Shown here piece by piece: positions 36,470 to 44,841 of a DNA stretch of 64,000 bases (position 1 is the first letter of the stretch; each line of letters begins with the position of its first letter). Both the position numbers and the translations under genes were made by a program. The notes under the pieces were generated by a model. That model did not search any database and was not told the DNA's origin. It saw nothing but the letters and a program-made list of their open reading frames with translations. This DNA is from Borrelia parkeri (GTDB lineage: Bacteria; Spirochaetota; Spirochaetia; Borreliales; Borreliaceae), in NCBI RefSeq assembly GCF_023035815.1, contig NZ_CP073159.1, positions 434,001 through 498,000 on the forward strand, written 5' to 3'.

Positions 36470-38590
36470 TTATCCTACTATTATATTATAAATTTCTTTA
36501 TCGGTTTTAGCTTTAAGCATTTCCTTTTTATTAGAATCAACCTTACCCACAATCGATGCTAAAATACGTGGGTAATTAACATATTCTTTTGCTGGATATA
36601 GTATTAATATAAATATATGACTTAAATTTTTATCAGTGGCATTAAAGTCAATTCCATCATGACTGATACCAATGGCAATATGCATTTTTGTAATTAAATT
36701 GGTTTTTAAATGAGGTATTGCAAATCCTTCTTTAAGGGCTGTGGTTATTAGCTTTTCTCTTTCCATTAAGTCTTGTAATATTATTTCTTTGTCAATTTCA
36801 ATTTTTATTACACCTAATAATTCTCTTAATACTTCGGTTTTATTTGTTGCTTTTAATTCTAAAATAATGTTTTCTTTTTTAATTCTTTTATTTAGAGCGA
36901 TGTTACTGCGTATTTTATTATAATTGATTGAGTAGTTTAATTTTTGTGCCTTTACAGAAACAGTTTTAACTTCTTCAGTTATTCTCTCTAAGTTTAGAAT
37001 AGTTTCTCTAAATAAATCTTGTATGATGATTAAGTGTTTATTTGGACATTCAAATGTAATCTTGCTTCCCTCTCTTTTTATGGATAGTGAAATGTCATTG
37101 TATCTTGCGTTTATGTATTGTGAGAAGTCATTTTTTATTTGTTGGGTAAAAAATCCCTCTTTCCTTAATTCATTTTTTAATTCCCATACAAGTATTTTTG
37201 TTAGGTTGTCATATTTGAATGATACTGTGATTTGAGTATTTTGCTCTGTTTTAATTTCTTTCTTTAATCCATTTTTATTTATTTGGAATAGAATATTTAT
37301 TATGGGTGTTACAATGATTGTTGGCAAGAAAACTATGATTATTGTTATTCCAAATATTTTTTGACTTATAAATTCAGAAGAGAGTGCTAAGTTTGCAATA
37401 ATTAATGATATCTCACCTCTTGGAACCATTCCAAAAGCTATTCTTAGTGCACCTAGCTTGTTAAATCCTAAAAAACATGATGGAATGAAACAATATATGA
37501 GTTTTGTTGCTATGGCTATGAGGCTGAGCAGAGTTCCAAGGATTAAGACTTCTTTTGATAATATTACATTAATGTCGGCCATAAGCCCTATTGATGTAAA
37601 GAATATTGGAATAAAAAACCTTTCAAATATTGTTAATTTATCTTGGATTACACATACAATATCCGTTTTTGACATGGCAAGTCCAAATATGTAAGCTCCA
37701 ATTACAAATGACATTCCTAAATTTTGAAAAAAGCTTGCAACAATAAAAGTAAAAGTAATAGTTATAACGGTTGCTAGAGTAACACTATTGAAGCTTTTTA
37801 GTAATTTTGAAATTGGTTCTGATAACAATATCAATATGAATGTTAAACAAAACCAAATTAGTATGTTCTTAATTGTGGCTGTAATTGAGATTGCGATATC
37901 AAGATCCGAGAGTGATCTTGATATCGTTATTACACTTGTGAGCATAATCATTGAGAGGACATCATCAATTATTGAAGTTGATATTATTGTAACGCCTTCT
38001 GATGTACTCATTTTTTTCTTAGCTGAGAGTATGCTTGCAGCAATTCCTGCCGAAGAAGGTGTTGCAATAATCCCTATAAAAAGAGCTGTAGGACTTATTA
38101 ATTGTACATCAAACAAAATGGTAGATATTAGTACAAAACTTGTAAAAGTACCAATAACTTCCGTTATTCCTATTAGTCCTCCACGTGGTAAGAATTTAAG
38201 GAATAATTTTAAATCTGTTTCAAGACCTGCCATAAAGAGTAGGATAATTGAGGCTATTGTTGATATTGCAAATATTTCTTCATTGATTAAGTAATGATCG
38301 CTAACACTAATGATTCCTAGTGGAAATAATAAAGGCATTTTAATCTTACCAAGAAATGTTGGACTTAAAAGTATGCCTGCTGTTATTTGTCCTATTACTT
38401 TTGGGATTCCGAATTTGCTTACTAAATTTCCAAGTAGACTGGCTGATATTACAATGATTGCTAAACTCATTATGAAAGAAGAAATTTTGGCGTCAATATT
38501 ATGGCTTGTGTCTTTCATATAGTCTGCCATTCCAAATGAAAGAATAGGATTTATGATAAATAATATTTTGTATAAAATTTTCTTGTTCAT
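36470..38590 (-). CDS. napA: Na+/H+ antiporter (CPA2/NapA type) with C-terminal PTS EIIA domain
   Basis: 706 aa. Residues 1-430 contain about 12-13 membrane segments of the CPA2 exchanger family, with paired glycine and proline residues and charged ATPSSAG, SIIDDVLSM and RGEISLII segments typical of the ion path. Residues about 430-555 form a cytosolic linker. Residues about 560-706 are a PTS EIIA type 2 (fructose/Ntr) domain, with the phospho-acceptor His in FAIPHLKT (about residue 632). The gene overlaps ptsH by four nucleotides, so a phosphoryl relay from HPr to the antiporter is a reasonable inference. It is the BB0447 equivalent. Confidence 0.85.
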   Translation of the reverse strand: MNKKILYKILFIINPILSFGMADYMKDTSHNIDAKISSFIMSLAIIVISASLLGNLVSKFGIPKVIGQITAGILLSPTFLGKIKMPLLFPLGIISVSDHYLINEEIFAISTIASIILLFMAGLETDLKLFLKFLPRGGLIGITEVIGTFTSFVLISTILFDVQLISPTALFIGIIATPSSAGIAASILSAKKKMSTSEGVTIISTSIIDDVLSMIMLTSVITISRSLSDLDIAISITATIKNILIWFCLTFILILLSEPISKLLKSFNSVTLATVITITFTFIVASFFQNLGMSFVIGAYIFGLAMSKTDIVCVIQDKLTIFERFFIPIFFTSIGLMADINVILSKEVLILGTLLSLIAIATKLIYCFIPSCFLGFNKLGALRIAFGMVPRGEISLIIANLALSSEFISQKIFGITIIIVFLPTIIVTPIINILFQINKNGLKKEIKTEQNTQITVSFKYDNLTKILVWELKNELRKEGFFTQQIKNDFSQYINARYNDISLSIKREGSKITFECPNKHLIIIQDLFRETILNLERITEEVKTVSVKAQKLNYSINYNKIRSNIALNKRIKKENIILELKATNKTEVLRELLGVIKIEIDKEIILQDLMEREKLITTALKEGFAIPHLKTNLITKMHIAIGISHDGIDFNATDKNLSHIFILILYPAKEYVNYPRILASIVGKVDSNKKEMLKAKTDKEIYNIIVG

Positions 38591-38868
38591 TTTTGAATCT
38601 CTTTTTTAAAGTTTGATTTTAATAGTTCTGATAGTATATCAATGATTTCAGTTTCTTTTTTTCCATTTGCGATGATTTTTATTTTTTCTTTATATATAAC
38701 TCCAAGTATCATAATTTCAACTGTAGATTTGGCATCAGCTTCTCTTCCATCTTCTGTAACCAATTTTACATTACAATAAGGATATTTGCTTGCAAGTTCT
38801 GCAATCATGCTTGATGGCCTTGAATGGAGACCTTCTTTGTTATTTATCTCAATTGTTATTGCTTGCAT
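38587..38868 (-). CDS. ptsH: HPr-family phosphocarrier (second HPr, NPr-like)
   Basis: 93 aa. The active-site His is in the HPr motif KEGLHSRPSSMI (about residues 10-21), and the segment DAKSTVEIMILG (about 45-56) matches the regulatory Ser46 region. It is the BB0448 equivalent and separate from the sugar PTS operon HPr. It lies between hpf and napA, whose EIIA domain is its probable target. The arrangement resembles npr in the proteobacterial rpoN cluster. Confidence 0.9.
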   Translation of the reverse strand: MQAITIEINNKEGLHSRPSSMIAELASKYPYCNVKLVTEDGREADAKSTVEIMILGVIYKEKIKIIANGKKETEIIDILSELLKSNFKKEIQK

Positions 38869-38882
38869 TTAATTTTACTTAT

Positions 38883-39179
38883 TCATTTTACTGTATCTTT
38901 TTTATTTTTTTCTTTGTTTGCTGTATTTTGTAGTCTTTCTACTAATCGTTCTATTAAAGCATATAATTCTTTGCCATGTTCTGTAATATGTATTATTTTC
39001 CCCCAATTAAAGTGAAGATGAGCATCTATATCAAAGATATCATTTTCTTTTTTTATTGTAATTTTGAGACTTTCTGAATTTTGTTTAATATGTGTCCCAA
39101 TTTTTTCTAATTTTTTTACAATAAAATCTTTTGTATGATCACTTAAATGATAATTAATGGCTTGTATTTTAGGTTCCAT
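38883..39179 (-). CDS. hpf: Ribosome hibernation promoting factor (short HPF/RaiA)
   Basis: 98 aa. The ribosome-associated S30AE fold is recognisable from IQAINYHLSDHTKDFIVKKLEKI, then LKITIKKENDIFDIDAHLHFNWGKIIHITEHGKELYALIERLVERLQNT. It lacks the C-terminal extension of long HPF. It binds 30S subunits in slow growth to protect or pair ribosomes. It lies directly downstream of the rpoN remnant, in the same place as hpf (yhbH) relative to rpoN in proteobacteria, and equals BB0449. Confidence 0.88.
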   Translation of the reverse strand: MEPKIQAINYHLSDHTKDFIVKKLEKIGTHIKQNSESLKITIKKENDIFDIDAHLHFNWGKIIHITEHGKELYALIERLVERLQNTANKEKNKKDTVK

Positions 39180-40385
39180 AAATTTCTCCTTTAAATTCTA
39201 ATTCATTCCTACACTTATTGACAGTTCTTTTTGAAATGGTGATTCCTTTAGATTTTAGTATATCAGAAATTTGATTATCTACCATATTTTTATTTTGTTA
39301 CAATGTTTTCTTTATTATTAGTTTAATGCTTGATTTTGAAAATTCATTTGTTTTAGCATTTCTGACTGAATTAAATAGTTTGCTAATTGAGATTGTGCCC
39401 CAGTTAAATTTTAAGTATTTATTTTTTTATTGTTCTTGATATAATTGATTTTGATAGATTAATTTTTTCAGATATATCAGCTAATTTTATTAATCTTAAC
39501 TCCTTAAAGCTTCTTCGTAGGAATTCTTTTTGCAGTGTATATGTTGCTATTCTTATTTAGTTAGTATTTTATCTATTTATTTTAAAGATTCAATTAACCA
39601 TTTTGATTGTTTATATTTTTTCAAATCTTTAACTTCTTTTTTAAAATATTGACTTTTTTAATTTTTATCCTCAGTTTATTGTCTTTACTTATAACAATTG
39701 TATCTGGTTCAATATAGTCATTTGTATTATTTTTGTCTTTAAACTTGAATGTGATATTGGGGTTAAGCTTAAGTTGAATTGTGTCAAGAGCATCGTTTAA
39801 ATTTTGAGTGCTGATATTAAGCTTTTCTTTTAGCTTATTTTGAATAGTTTTAAGTAAATCTGCTCTTTCAAAAATTTTAATTGTATTTGTATCTAATTTA
39901 TGATATTTTGCTTGTAATATTAATGATTTTATGATGTTAGATATACCAATTTCTATTGGATTAAATTGTTGAATTAGTTTAATCATTTTATTTACTTGAT
40001 GCTAAGATTCTTTTTTGAAGAAGTCATAAGGGTTGATTATATAAAATATTTTGCTGTTTAGATTATTTATTATGATTGCTCCTATGTTAATCTCAGCTTC
40101 ACTGAGTCTTTGAATTTGTAGTTGTAGTAAGCGATGTTCTTTAAGAGAAAGTTTTGGTGATGTTTTAGCCGGTGCAATTTCATATTGTGCTTTATTGTTA
40201 TCATTTTTGTAGAAAATTTTTCTAAATTTATAAGTTTTTAGTGTCTCAAAAACTATTTTTGAATCTACTTAAAGGCATTCGTTATTTTCAATTTCGTCTA
40301 ATATAATTTTTATTAATTCTTGTTTGTCAAGATCTAGAATTTTGATTATATTAATTTGTGTTAATTTTAAGTTTTGTTTAAGCAT
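39169..40385 (-). pseudogene. rpoN: RNA polymerase sigma-54 factor, decayed
   Basis: The full span (about 405 codons, as for intact rpoN of about 418) is readable only with breaks. From ATG at 40385 the frame reads MLKQNLKLTQINIIKILDL and meets TAA at codon 39 (40271-40269) and TAG at codon 128 (40004-40002). The same frame continues through the core-binding part (IQQFNPIEIGISN, YIEPDTIVIS) to TGA at 39623. After frameshifts come KWLIESLK, then FKELRLIKLADISEK with INLSKSIISRTIKK, then KYLKFNWGTIS in another frame, a further TAA, and ISKRTVNKCRNE, the remnant of the RpoN box (consensus ARRTVAKYRE). Multiple independent lesions make sequencing error unlikely. It is in the BB0450 position. Confidence 0.93.
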
Positions 40386-40387
40386 CT

Positions 40388-40981
40388 TTACATAAAAATA
40401 TATAATATTCCACTAGATATGATTAGTATTGCAGGAGTGATGTTTTTGTAAAATAATAAAATTATTAAGTTTAATCCTGCAAGTGCAAAGCTTTTTAAAA
40501 ATTCTGTACCATTGTAGTTTATTTTTAAAAATATACTTTCAAATAGAATAATTATTGTCATTATCCATAATGCTATAATTACAGGTCTTAAGCTTTTAAG
40601 GTAATAATTTAAGAAATTTATCTTATGTAGTGTTAATGTTATAAAGGTAATAATTAATATGGGAGCCGTTATTAGAGCTATTGTGGCAATTATTGCACCA
40701 GTAATACCAGCTACTTTGGTGCCAACATATGTTGCTATATTGGTAGCAACAGGACCTGGAGTAATTCTAGATATTGTAATGATATTGATGAATTCTTCTT
40801 TTGTTATCCATCCCTTATTATCAATGATTTCTTTATGGATAATCGTTGCAATTCCGTTTCCTCCACCGAAATTTAAAATTCCTATTTTGAAAAATGTAAT
40901 GAATAGATTTATTAGGATCAAATTTATACCTTTTTTTGAAAGAATATTTTTTGTATTGTATATGTTAGAGAACATATGCAT
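40388..40981 (-). CDS. Chromate-transporter family protein, subunit 2
   Basis: 197 aa with five or six membrane helices. It carries the family motif LNFGGGNGIATII (about residues 38-50) and TISRITPGPVATNIATYVG (about 69-87), where family members have 'PGP...A...G'. It is a half-size member; two such proteins form the transporter. Its start overlaps the upstream half by 58 nt. The real substrate in Borrelia is unknown; chromate is only the family name. Confidence 0.82.
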   Translation of the reverse strand: MHMFSNIYNTKNILSKKGINLILINLFITFFKIGILNFGGGNGIATIIHKEIIDNKGWITKEEFINIITISRITPGPVATNIATYVGTKVAGITGAIIATIALITAPILIITFITLTLHKINFLNYYLKSLRPVIIALWIMTIIILFESIFLKINYNGTEFLKSFALAGLNLIILLFYKNITPAILIISSGILYIFM

Positions 40982-41502
40982 AAAACCGTTATCAGTATAT
41001 ATGATATATCTATATGAAACTTATATAGTGTATATGTTATTAATAAGCATGTTATCCATTTTTTTATTGATTGCTTTAGCATTTTTTTTGAAAATTCAAG
41101 TATGATTATTGACATTATTATTGTTGATGATATTTTTGCACCTTCAAGGAATTTTTGAGCGTAGATGTTATTTGAGTTTAAATTTACATAAAGGGCTATC
41201 ATTGTAATTACGAATATGGATGGTAGGATTCCAGCGATAGTTAACATAATTGCCCCTTTAAATCCTTTAAGTTTTTTACCAATTAAGAATGCAAAATTGA
41301 TTGCTGTTACCCCTGGAACTACGTTTGATGTTGCAAGTATTTCATTAAACTCTTTATCAGATATTAGCTTTTTTTTATTGACAATTATTTTTTTAAGTTC
41401 AGATATTATTAATAATCCCCCACCAATTGTGATTGTCGTTATTTTTAGTACAAGATAAAATAATGTTAGTAATTCATATGCTGTTTCTTTTGTTTTATCC
41501 AT
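40924..41502 (-). CDS. Chromate-transporter family protein, subunit 1
   Basis: 192 aa. It is the paired half of the transporter, with the motif TIGGGLLIISELKK (about 22-35), ATSNVVPGVTAINFAFLIGKKLKG (about 52-75) and four further hydrophobic segments. It is the first gene of the minus-strand run that continues through rpoN, hpf, ptsH, napA and aspS. It equals BB0451/BB0452-type genes of B. burgdorferi. Confidence 0.82.
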   Translation of the reverse strand: MDKTKETAYELLTLFYLVLKITTITIGGGLLIISELKKIIVNKKKLISDKEFNEILATSNVVPGVTAINFAFLIGKKLKGFKGAIMLTIAGILPSIFVITMIALYVNLNSNNIYAQKFLEGAKISSTIIMSIIILEFSKKMLKQSIKKWITCLLITYTLYKFHIDISYILITVLCICSLTYTIQKIFFQKKV

Positions 41503-41675
41503 GCATCTTTTATCCTAATTTTAAAGAGTATGTGGATTAAATTACATTGTATCACAGTAACTATGTAATATTTATTAGTATAAGTGCTTTTGTATATTAA
41601 TTTTTTGTTTTAGTGATAGGTCTTTTAAAGATTGTATTTTTCTTTTATTTTTTTGTACTATAACCATAGTAGCTT

Positions 41676-42542
41676 ATGGATAAACAGTCAAAAACGTTAA
41701 GTGTCTTTAGAGAAATATTTGTTTTTCAGGATTATGTCAATGAAATTTTTGAAATGGTAATAGTTTATGGATTAAAGGTTCTTGTAGCTCTGGTAGTATG
41801 GTGTGTTTCAAGGTTTTTTGTCAAAAGGGTAGGGAGGCTTTTCTTTAGTGCTTTTGAAAAATCTAAGTTAGAGACAAAATTAGATTCTACTATTCTTAAT
41901 TTTTTTAAGTCATTTTTTAAAGTGATGATGGATATGGTATTAATTTTGATGATTTTACCTTATCTTGGTGTTTCTACAACTTCTATTTTTGCTATATTTG
42001 GATCTCTAGGTCTTGCGGTTGGTCTTGCTGCTCAAGGGATTTTATCTGACTTTGTTAGCGGTTTTGTTGTTTTAAATTCCAGTTTTTTTAAAATTGGTGA
42101 TTACATTAGCTGTGATGATGTTGAGGGTGAAGTAAATGATATCCATATATTTTTTACTACACTTAAAACTGTAGATGGTAAAATTATTAAGATTCCAAAT
42201 AGTAAGTTTACAGATACATCGGTTACTAATTTTTCTACAAATCCTGAAAGGAGGATTGCATTCGATTTTCAGGTACCTTATGACACAGATATTGGTTCTC
42301 TTAAAAGTAGAATAGAAAATTTGGTATTTTCCTTTAATAAGGAACAATATAGTATTAAGAAGCCTAGTGTTGTTGTAAAGGAATATACCCCTTATTACAT
42401 AGTCATGCAAGTGAGATCTTTTGTAAAAACCGAGTTTTTTTGGGATTTTCAATATTTCATAGCAGAAAATATTAAAAATGTTTTAGATGATATGGGAATA
42501 AAATTCCCCATTCATAACGTGGATTTTAGCAAATTACGTTAA
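41676..42542 (+). CDS. mscS: Small-conductance mechanosensitive channel (MscS family)
   Basis: 288 aa. There are three membrane segments in the first 130 residues; the third, pore-lining, one is FAIFGSLGLAVGLAAQGILSD, rich in Gly and Ala as in MscS TM3a. The beta domain has FFKIGDYISCDDVEGEVNDIHIFFTTLKTVDGKIIKIPNSKFTD, and the C-terminal alpha/beta domain follows. It opens on osmotic downshock. It equals BB0453 and its end overlaps the convergent glycosyltransferase by four nucleotides. Confidence 0.9.
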   Translation: MDKQSKTLSVFREIFVFQDYVNEIFEMVIVYGLKVLVALVVWCVSRFFVKRVGRLFFSAFEKSKLETKLDSTILNFFKSFFKVMMDMVLILMILPYLGVSTTSIFAIFGSLGLAVGLAAQGILSDFVSGFVVLNSSFFKIGDYISCDDVEGEVNDIHIFFTTLKTVDGKIIKIPNSKFTDTSVTNFSTNPERRIAFDFQVPYDTDIGSLKSRIENLVFSFNKEQYSIKKPSVVVKEYTPYYIVMQVRSFVKTEFFWDFQYFIAENIKNVLDDMGIKFPIHNVDFSKLR

Positions 42543-43690
42543 TATTTTTTATTTTTAATGATTTCAAAATAATACTGTTCAATTTTTTCTACAAAAAATG
42601 AGCTTGAAAACATCATAGATGTCTCTTCTGTATTTTTTTTTAAAGTTTGTAATTTTTCTTCATTTTCTATTATTTCTTTTATGTATTTGTACAAATCCTC
42701 ATAATCATCTATTAAGAATCCATTTTTTCCTTGCTGAATTACATCTTTGTATATTATGTCATTAATAAGTACCGCAGGTATGCCAGCCGTTAATGCCTCA
42801 ATTGTTGTCATTGGATATACTTCGCTTCTTGATAGACTTGCAAATACATCAGATATTTTATAATAGTAATACATTTCTTCCCATGGGATTGTTCCAATGA
42901 GTATTATTTGTTTTTCAAGTTTATATTGCTTTCTAAATCGTCTTACCTTCGTTTCTTCTTTTCCCTTTCCTATGAGAATGAGCTTGCAATTTTTGTTCTC
43001 AATTAGAAGTTTTTTTAAATGTTTTATTAATAAGCATATATTTTTTTCTTCATTTATTCTTCCAACAAAGATTATGATTTTATCGTTTTTACTTATTCCA
43101 TGTTTGGTTAAAATCTCTTGTTTTTTTTCTTGGCTTAGGTTTTTTATGAAAATTTTTCTGTCTACTCCATTTGGAATTATTTTATAGTCAGCATTTGTTG
43201 CAAGATGAAAATATTTTTCATGTGACTTAATTGATGGATAAATGAAATGATGTATTTGGTCATAAAATTTTCTCATCATTTTGTCTGGATTAGTTAAATA
43301 TTTAAAAATTCCTAAGTAATGTAGATAATAATTCCACATTGTATGGTTTGTGTGAACTATTGGAATATTGTGTTGTAGTGCTAATTTTTTCCCAATTTTT
43401 CCCATAGTGAATTCTGAATGTGTATGAATGATTTCAGGTTGATATTCTTGTATTATCTTTTTTATTCTTGTTTTGTTTGGGAATGCTATTTTGGCATCTA
43501 CTGTATGATTTAATTTAATTGAGAAGCATCTGTAAATATTGTCTTCTTGTAAATCTGTTTTTTGAGATTGTGGACAGAAAATATAAACACTGTGACCTTT
43601 TCTTTCAAAACCTTCTTTAATTTGTTTTATAGATGTTGCTACTCCATTTTTATCTGGAAGATATGTATCTGTGAATATTGCAATTTTCAT
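42539..43690 (-). CDS. Glycolipid glycosyltransferase (GT4 family)
   Basis: 383 aa. The N-terminal Rossmann lobe begins IAIFTDTYLPDKNGVATSI, typical of diacylglycerol glycosyltransferases, with THSEFTMGKIG and HTNHTMW. The C-terminal lobe has VGRINEEKNICLLIKHL and the EX7E region SRSEVYPMTTIEAL (about residues 284-297). In B. burgdorferi the orthologue (BB0454) has been described as making monogalactosyl-diacylglycerol, a major membrane lipid and antigen. The same substrate is likely here, but not shown by sequence alone. Confidence 0.85.
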   Translation of the reverse strand: MKIAIFTDTYLPDKNGVATSIKQIKEGFERKGHSVYIFCPQSQKTDLQEDNIYRCFSIKLNHTVDAKIAFPNKTRIKKIIQEYQPEIIHTHSEFTMGKIGKKLALQHNIPIVHTNHTMWNYYLHYLGIFKYLTNPDKMMRKFYDQIHHFIYPSIKSHEKYFHLATNADYKIIPNGVDRKIFIKNLSQEKKQEILTKHGISKNDKIIIFVGRINEEKNICLLIKHLKKLLIENKNCKLILIGKGKEETKVRRFRKQYKLEKQIILIGTIPWEEMYYYYKISDVFASLSRSEVYPMTTIEALTAGIPAVLINDIIYKDVIQQGKNGFLIDDYEDLYKYIKEIIENEEKLQTLKKNTEETSMMFSSSFFVEKIEQYYFEIIKNKKY

Positions 43691-43749
43691 ATTTTATCCT
43701 AATAATTGAAGTATAACATATTTATTACTTGGATTATAATATTATTTAA

Positions 43750-44739
43750 ATGAAAGAAATTTATTTACTTTTAGGCAAAGAACAGGGATTAAAGGAAGCT
43801 TATTTAAATGATATTTTTAGTAAGTTAAATGCTGATGATATATGTATTACTAAGCTTTTTATGTCAGAATTATCATCAATAGAGCTTTCTGAACGGCTTT
43901 TAACCAATTCTTTTTTTTCTAAAGAGGAAGTCTTTATTATTTATGAGTCTGAAAATTTAAAAAATAAAAAGGATTTAGAGTTGATTTATAGTACAATCTT
44001 AAAATCTTTAAATAAGATTATTATTTTTGTTTCTAATGAAAATTCGATCAGTTTTGATCCTAAAGATTCTTTGAATCTAGTTAAGAAAACTTTTTATGAG
44101 CTATCTGATACTGATAAATTTTTATTTATAAAGAAAAGTTTTTTTAAACTTGGAATTAAAATTACAGATAAAGCCATACATTTAATGCTTTTTATGTTAG
44201 ATGCAGATACTAAGATTTTGCAGTTTTATATAAATTCCTTTGCTCTTATGATTAAAAATAAAACCATTGATGAACATGATGTAAATTCTTGGCTTAGTTT
44301 TATGCGTCCTGAAAATTCTTTTTCCTTGTTTGAATCAATTTTGAAAAAGGATATGGAGTATGCTTTAGTTAAGATTAAATCCATCCTGGAGCAAGGAGAA
44401 GATTTGGTTAATATTGTGATGAGTCTTAGTTGGCAGTTTAAAAAATTTTTAAAGGTCAAAATAGATTGTGAGAGTTTGCATGACATTCCATCTGTCTTTA
44501 AAAAACATAAAATATTTATCTCATTAGAGAAAGTTTATAAGATAGGACTTAAAAATTACTCGATTTTTGATATCAAATTTATTTTGAAACTTTTACATAA
44601 GTTTGATTTATATGCAAGAATCTATGGTAAAAATATGCATTTGAATTTATCATATTTTATGATATTAGTTTTATTAAGTCATGATGATACCATACTTGAT
44701 AATTTTTCTTCTAAATTGAAATTTACTAATATTTTGTAA
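43750..44739 (+). CDS. holA: DNA polymerase III subunit delta
   Basis: 329 aa. Weakly conserved, but the three-domain clamp-loader delta layout is visible: an N-terminal AAA-like region beginning YLLLGKEQGLKEAYLNDI (family Y...G.e..l....), NSFFSKEEVFIIYESENL, DSLNLVKKTFYELSD, and the C-terminal helical domain NSFSLFESILKKDMEYALVKIKSIL. Position matches BB0455. It is divergent from the glycosyltransferase. Confidence 0.85.
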   Translation: MKEIYLLLGKEQGLKEAYLNDIFSKLNADDICITKLFMSELSSIELSERLLTNSFFSKEEVFIIYESENLKNKKDLELIYSTILKSLNKIIIFVSNENSISFDPKDSLNLVKKTFYELSDTDKFLFIKKSFFKLGIKITDKAIHLMLFMLDADTKILQFYINSFALMIKNKTIDEHDVNSWLSFMRPENSFSLFESILKKDMEYALVKIKSILEQGEDLVNIVMSLSWQFKKFLKVKIDCESLHDIPSVFKKHKIFISLEKVYKIGLKNYSIFDIKFILKLLHKFDLYARIYGKNMHLNLSYFMILVLLSHDDTILDNFSSKLKFTNIL

Positions 44740-44747
44740 TTGTTGTT

Positions 44748-44766
44748 ATTGTCTTTGTAAGACAAT
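44748..44766. terminator. Hairpin between holA and uvrC
   Basis: ATTGTCTT (44748-44755) pairs with AAGACAAT (44759-44766) around a three-base loop, nine nucleotides after the holA stop. A T-run follows only after 10 nt on the plus strand, so as a terminator it is weak. Confidence 0.4.
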
Positions 44767-44841
44767 GTGTGAGAGTTTTTAAGACTTTTTTAGTATATGT
44801 TAATCTTTAACCGTTATTTTTTAATAATATGCAATGTTAAA

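Noticed and set aside
37788..38294. 168-residue plus-strand ORF opposite napA
   Set aside because: It is the antisense of conserved antiporter helices; hydrophobic codons on one strand give open frames on the other.
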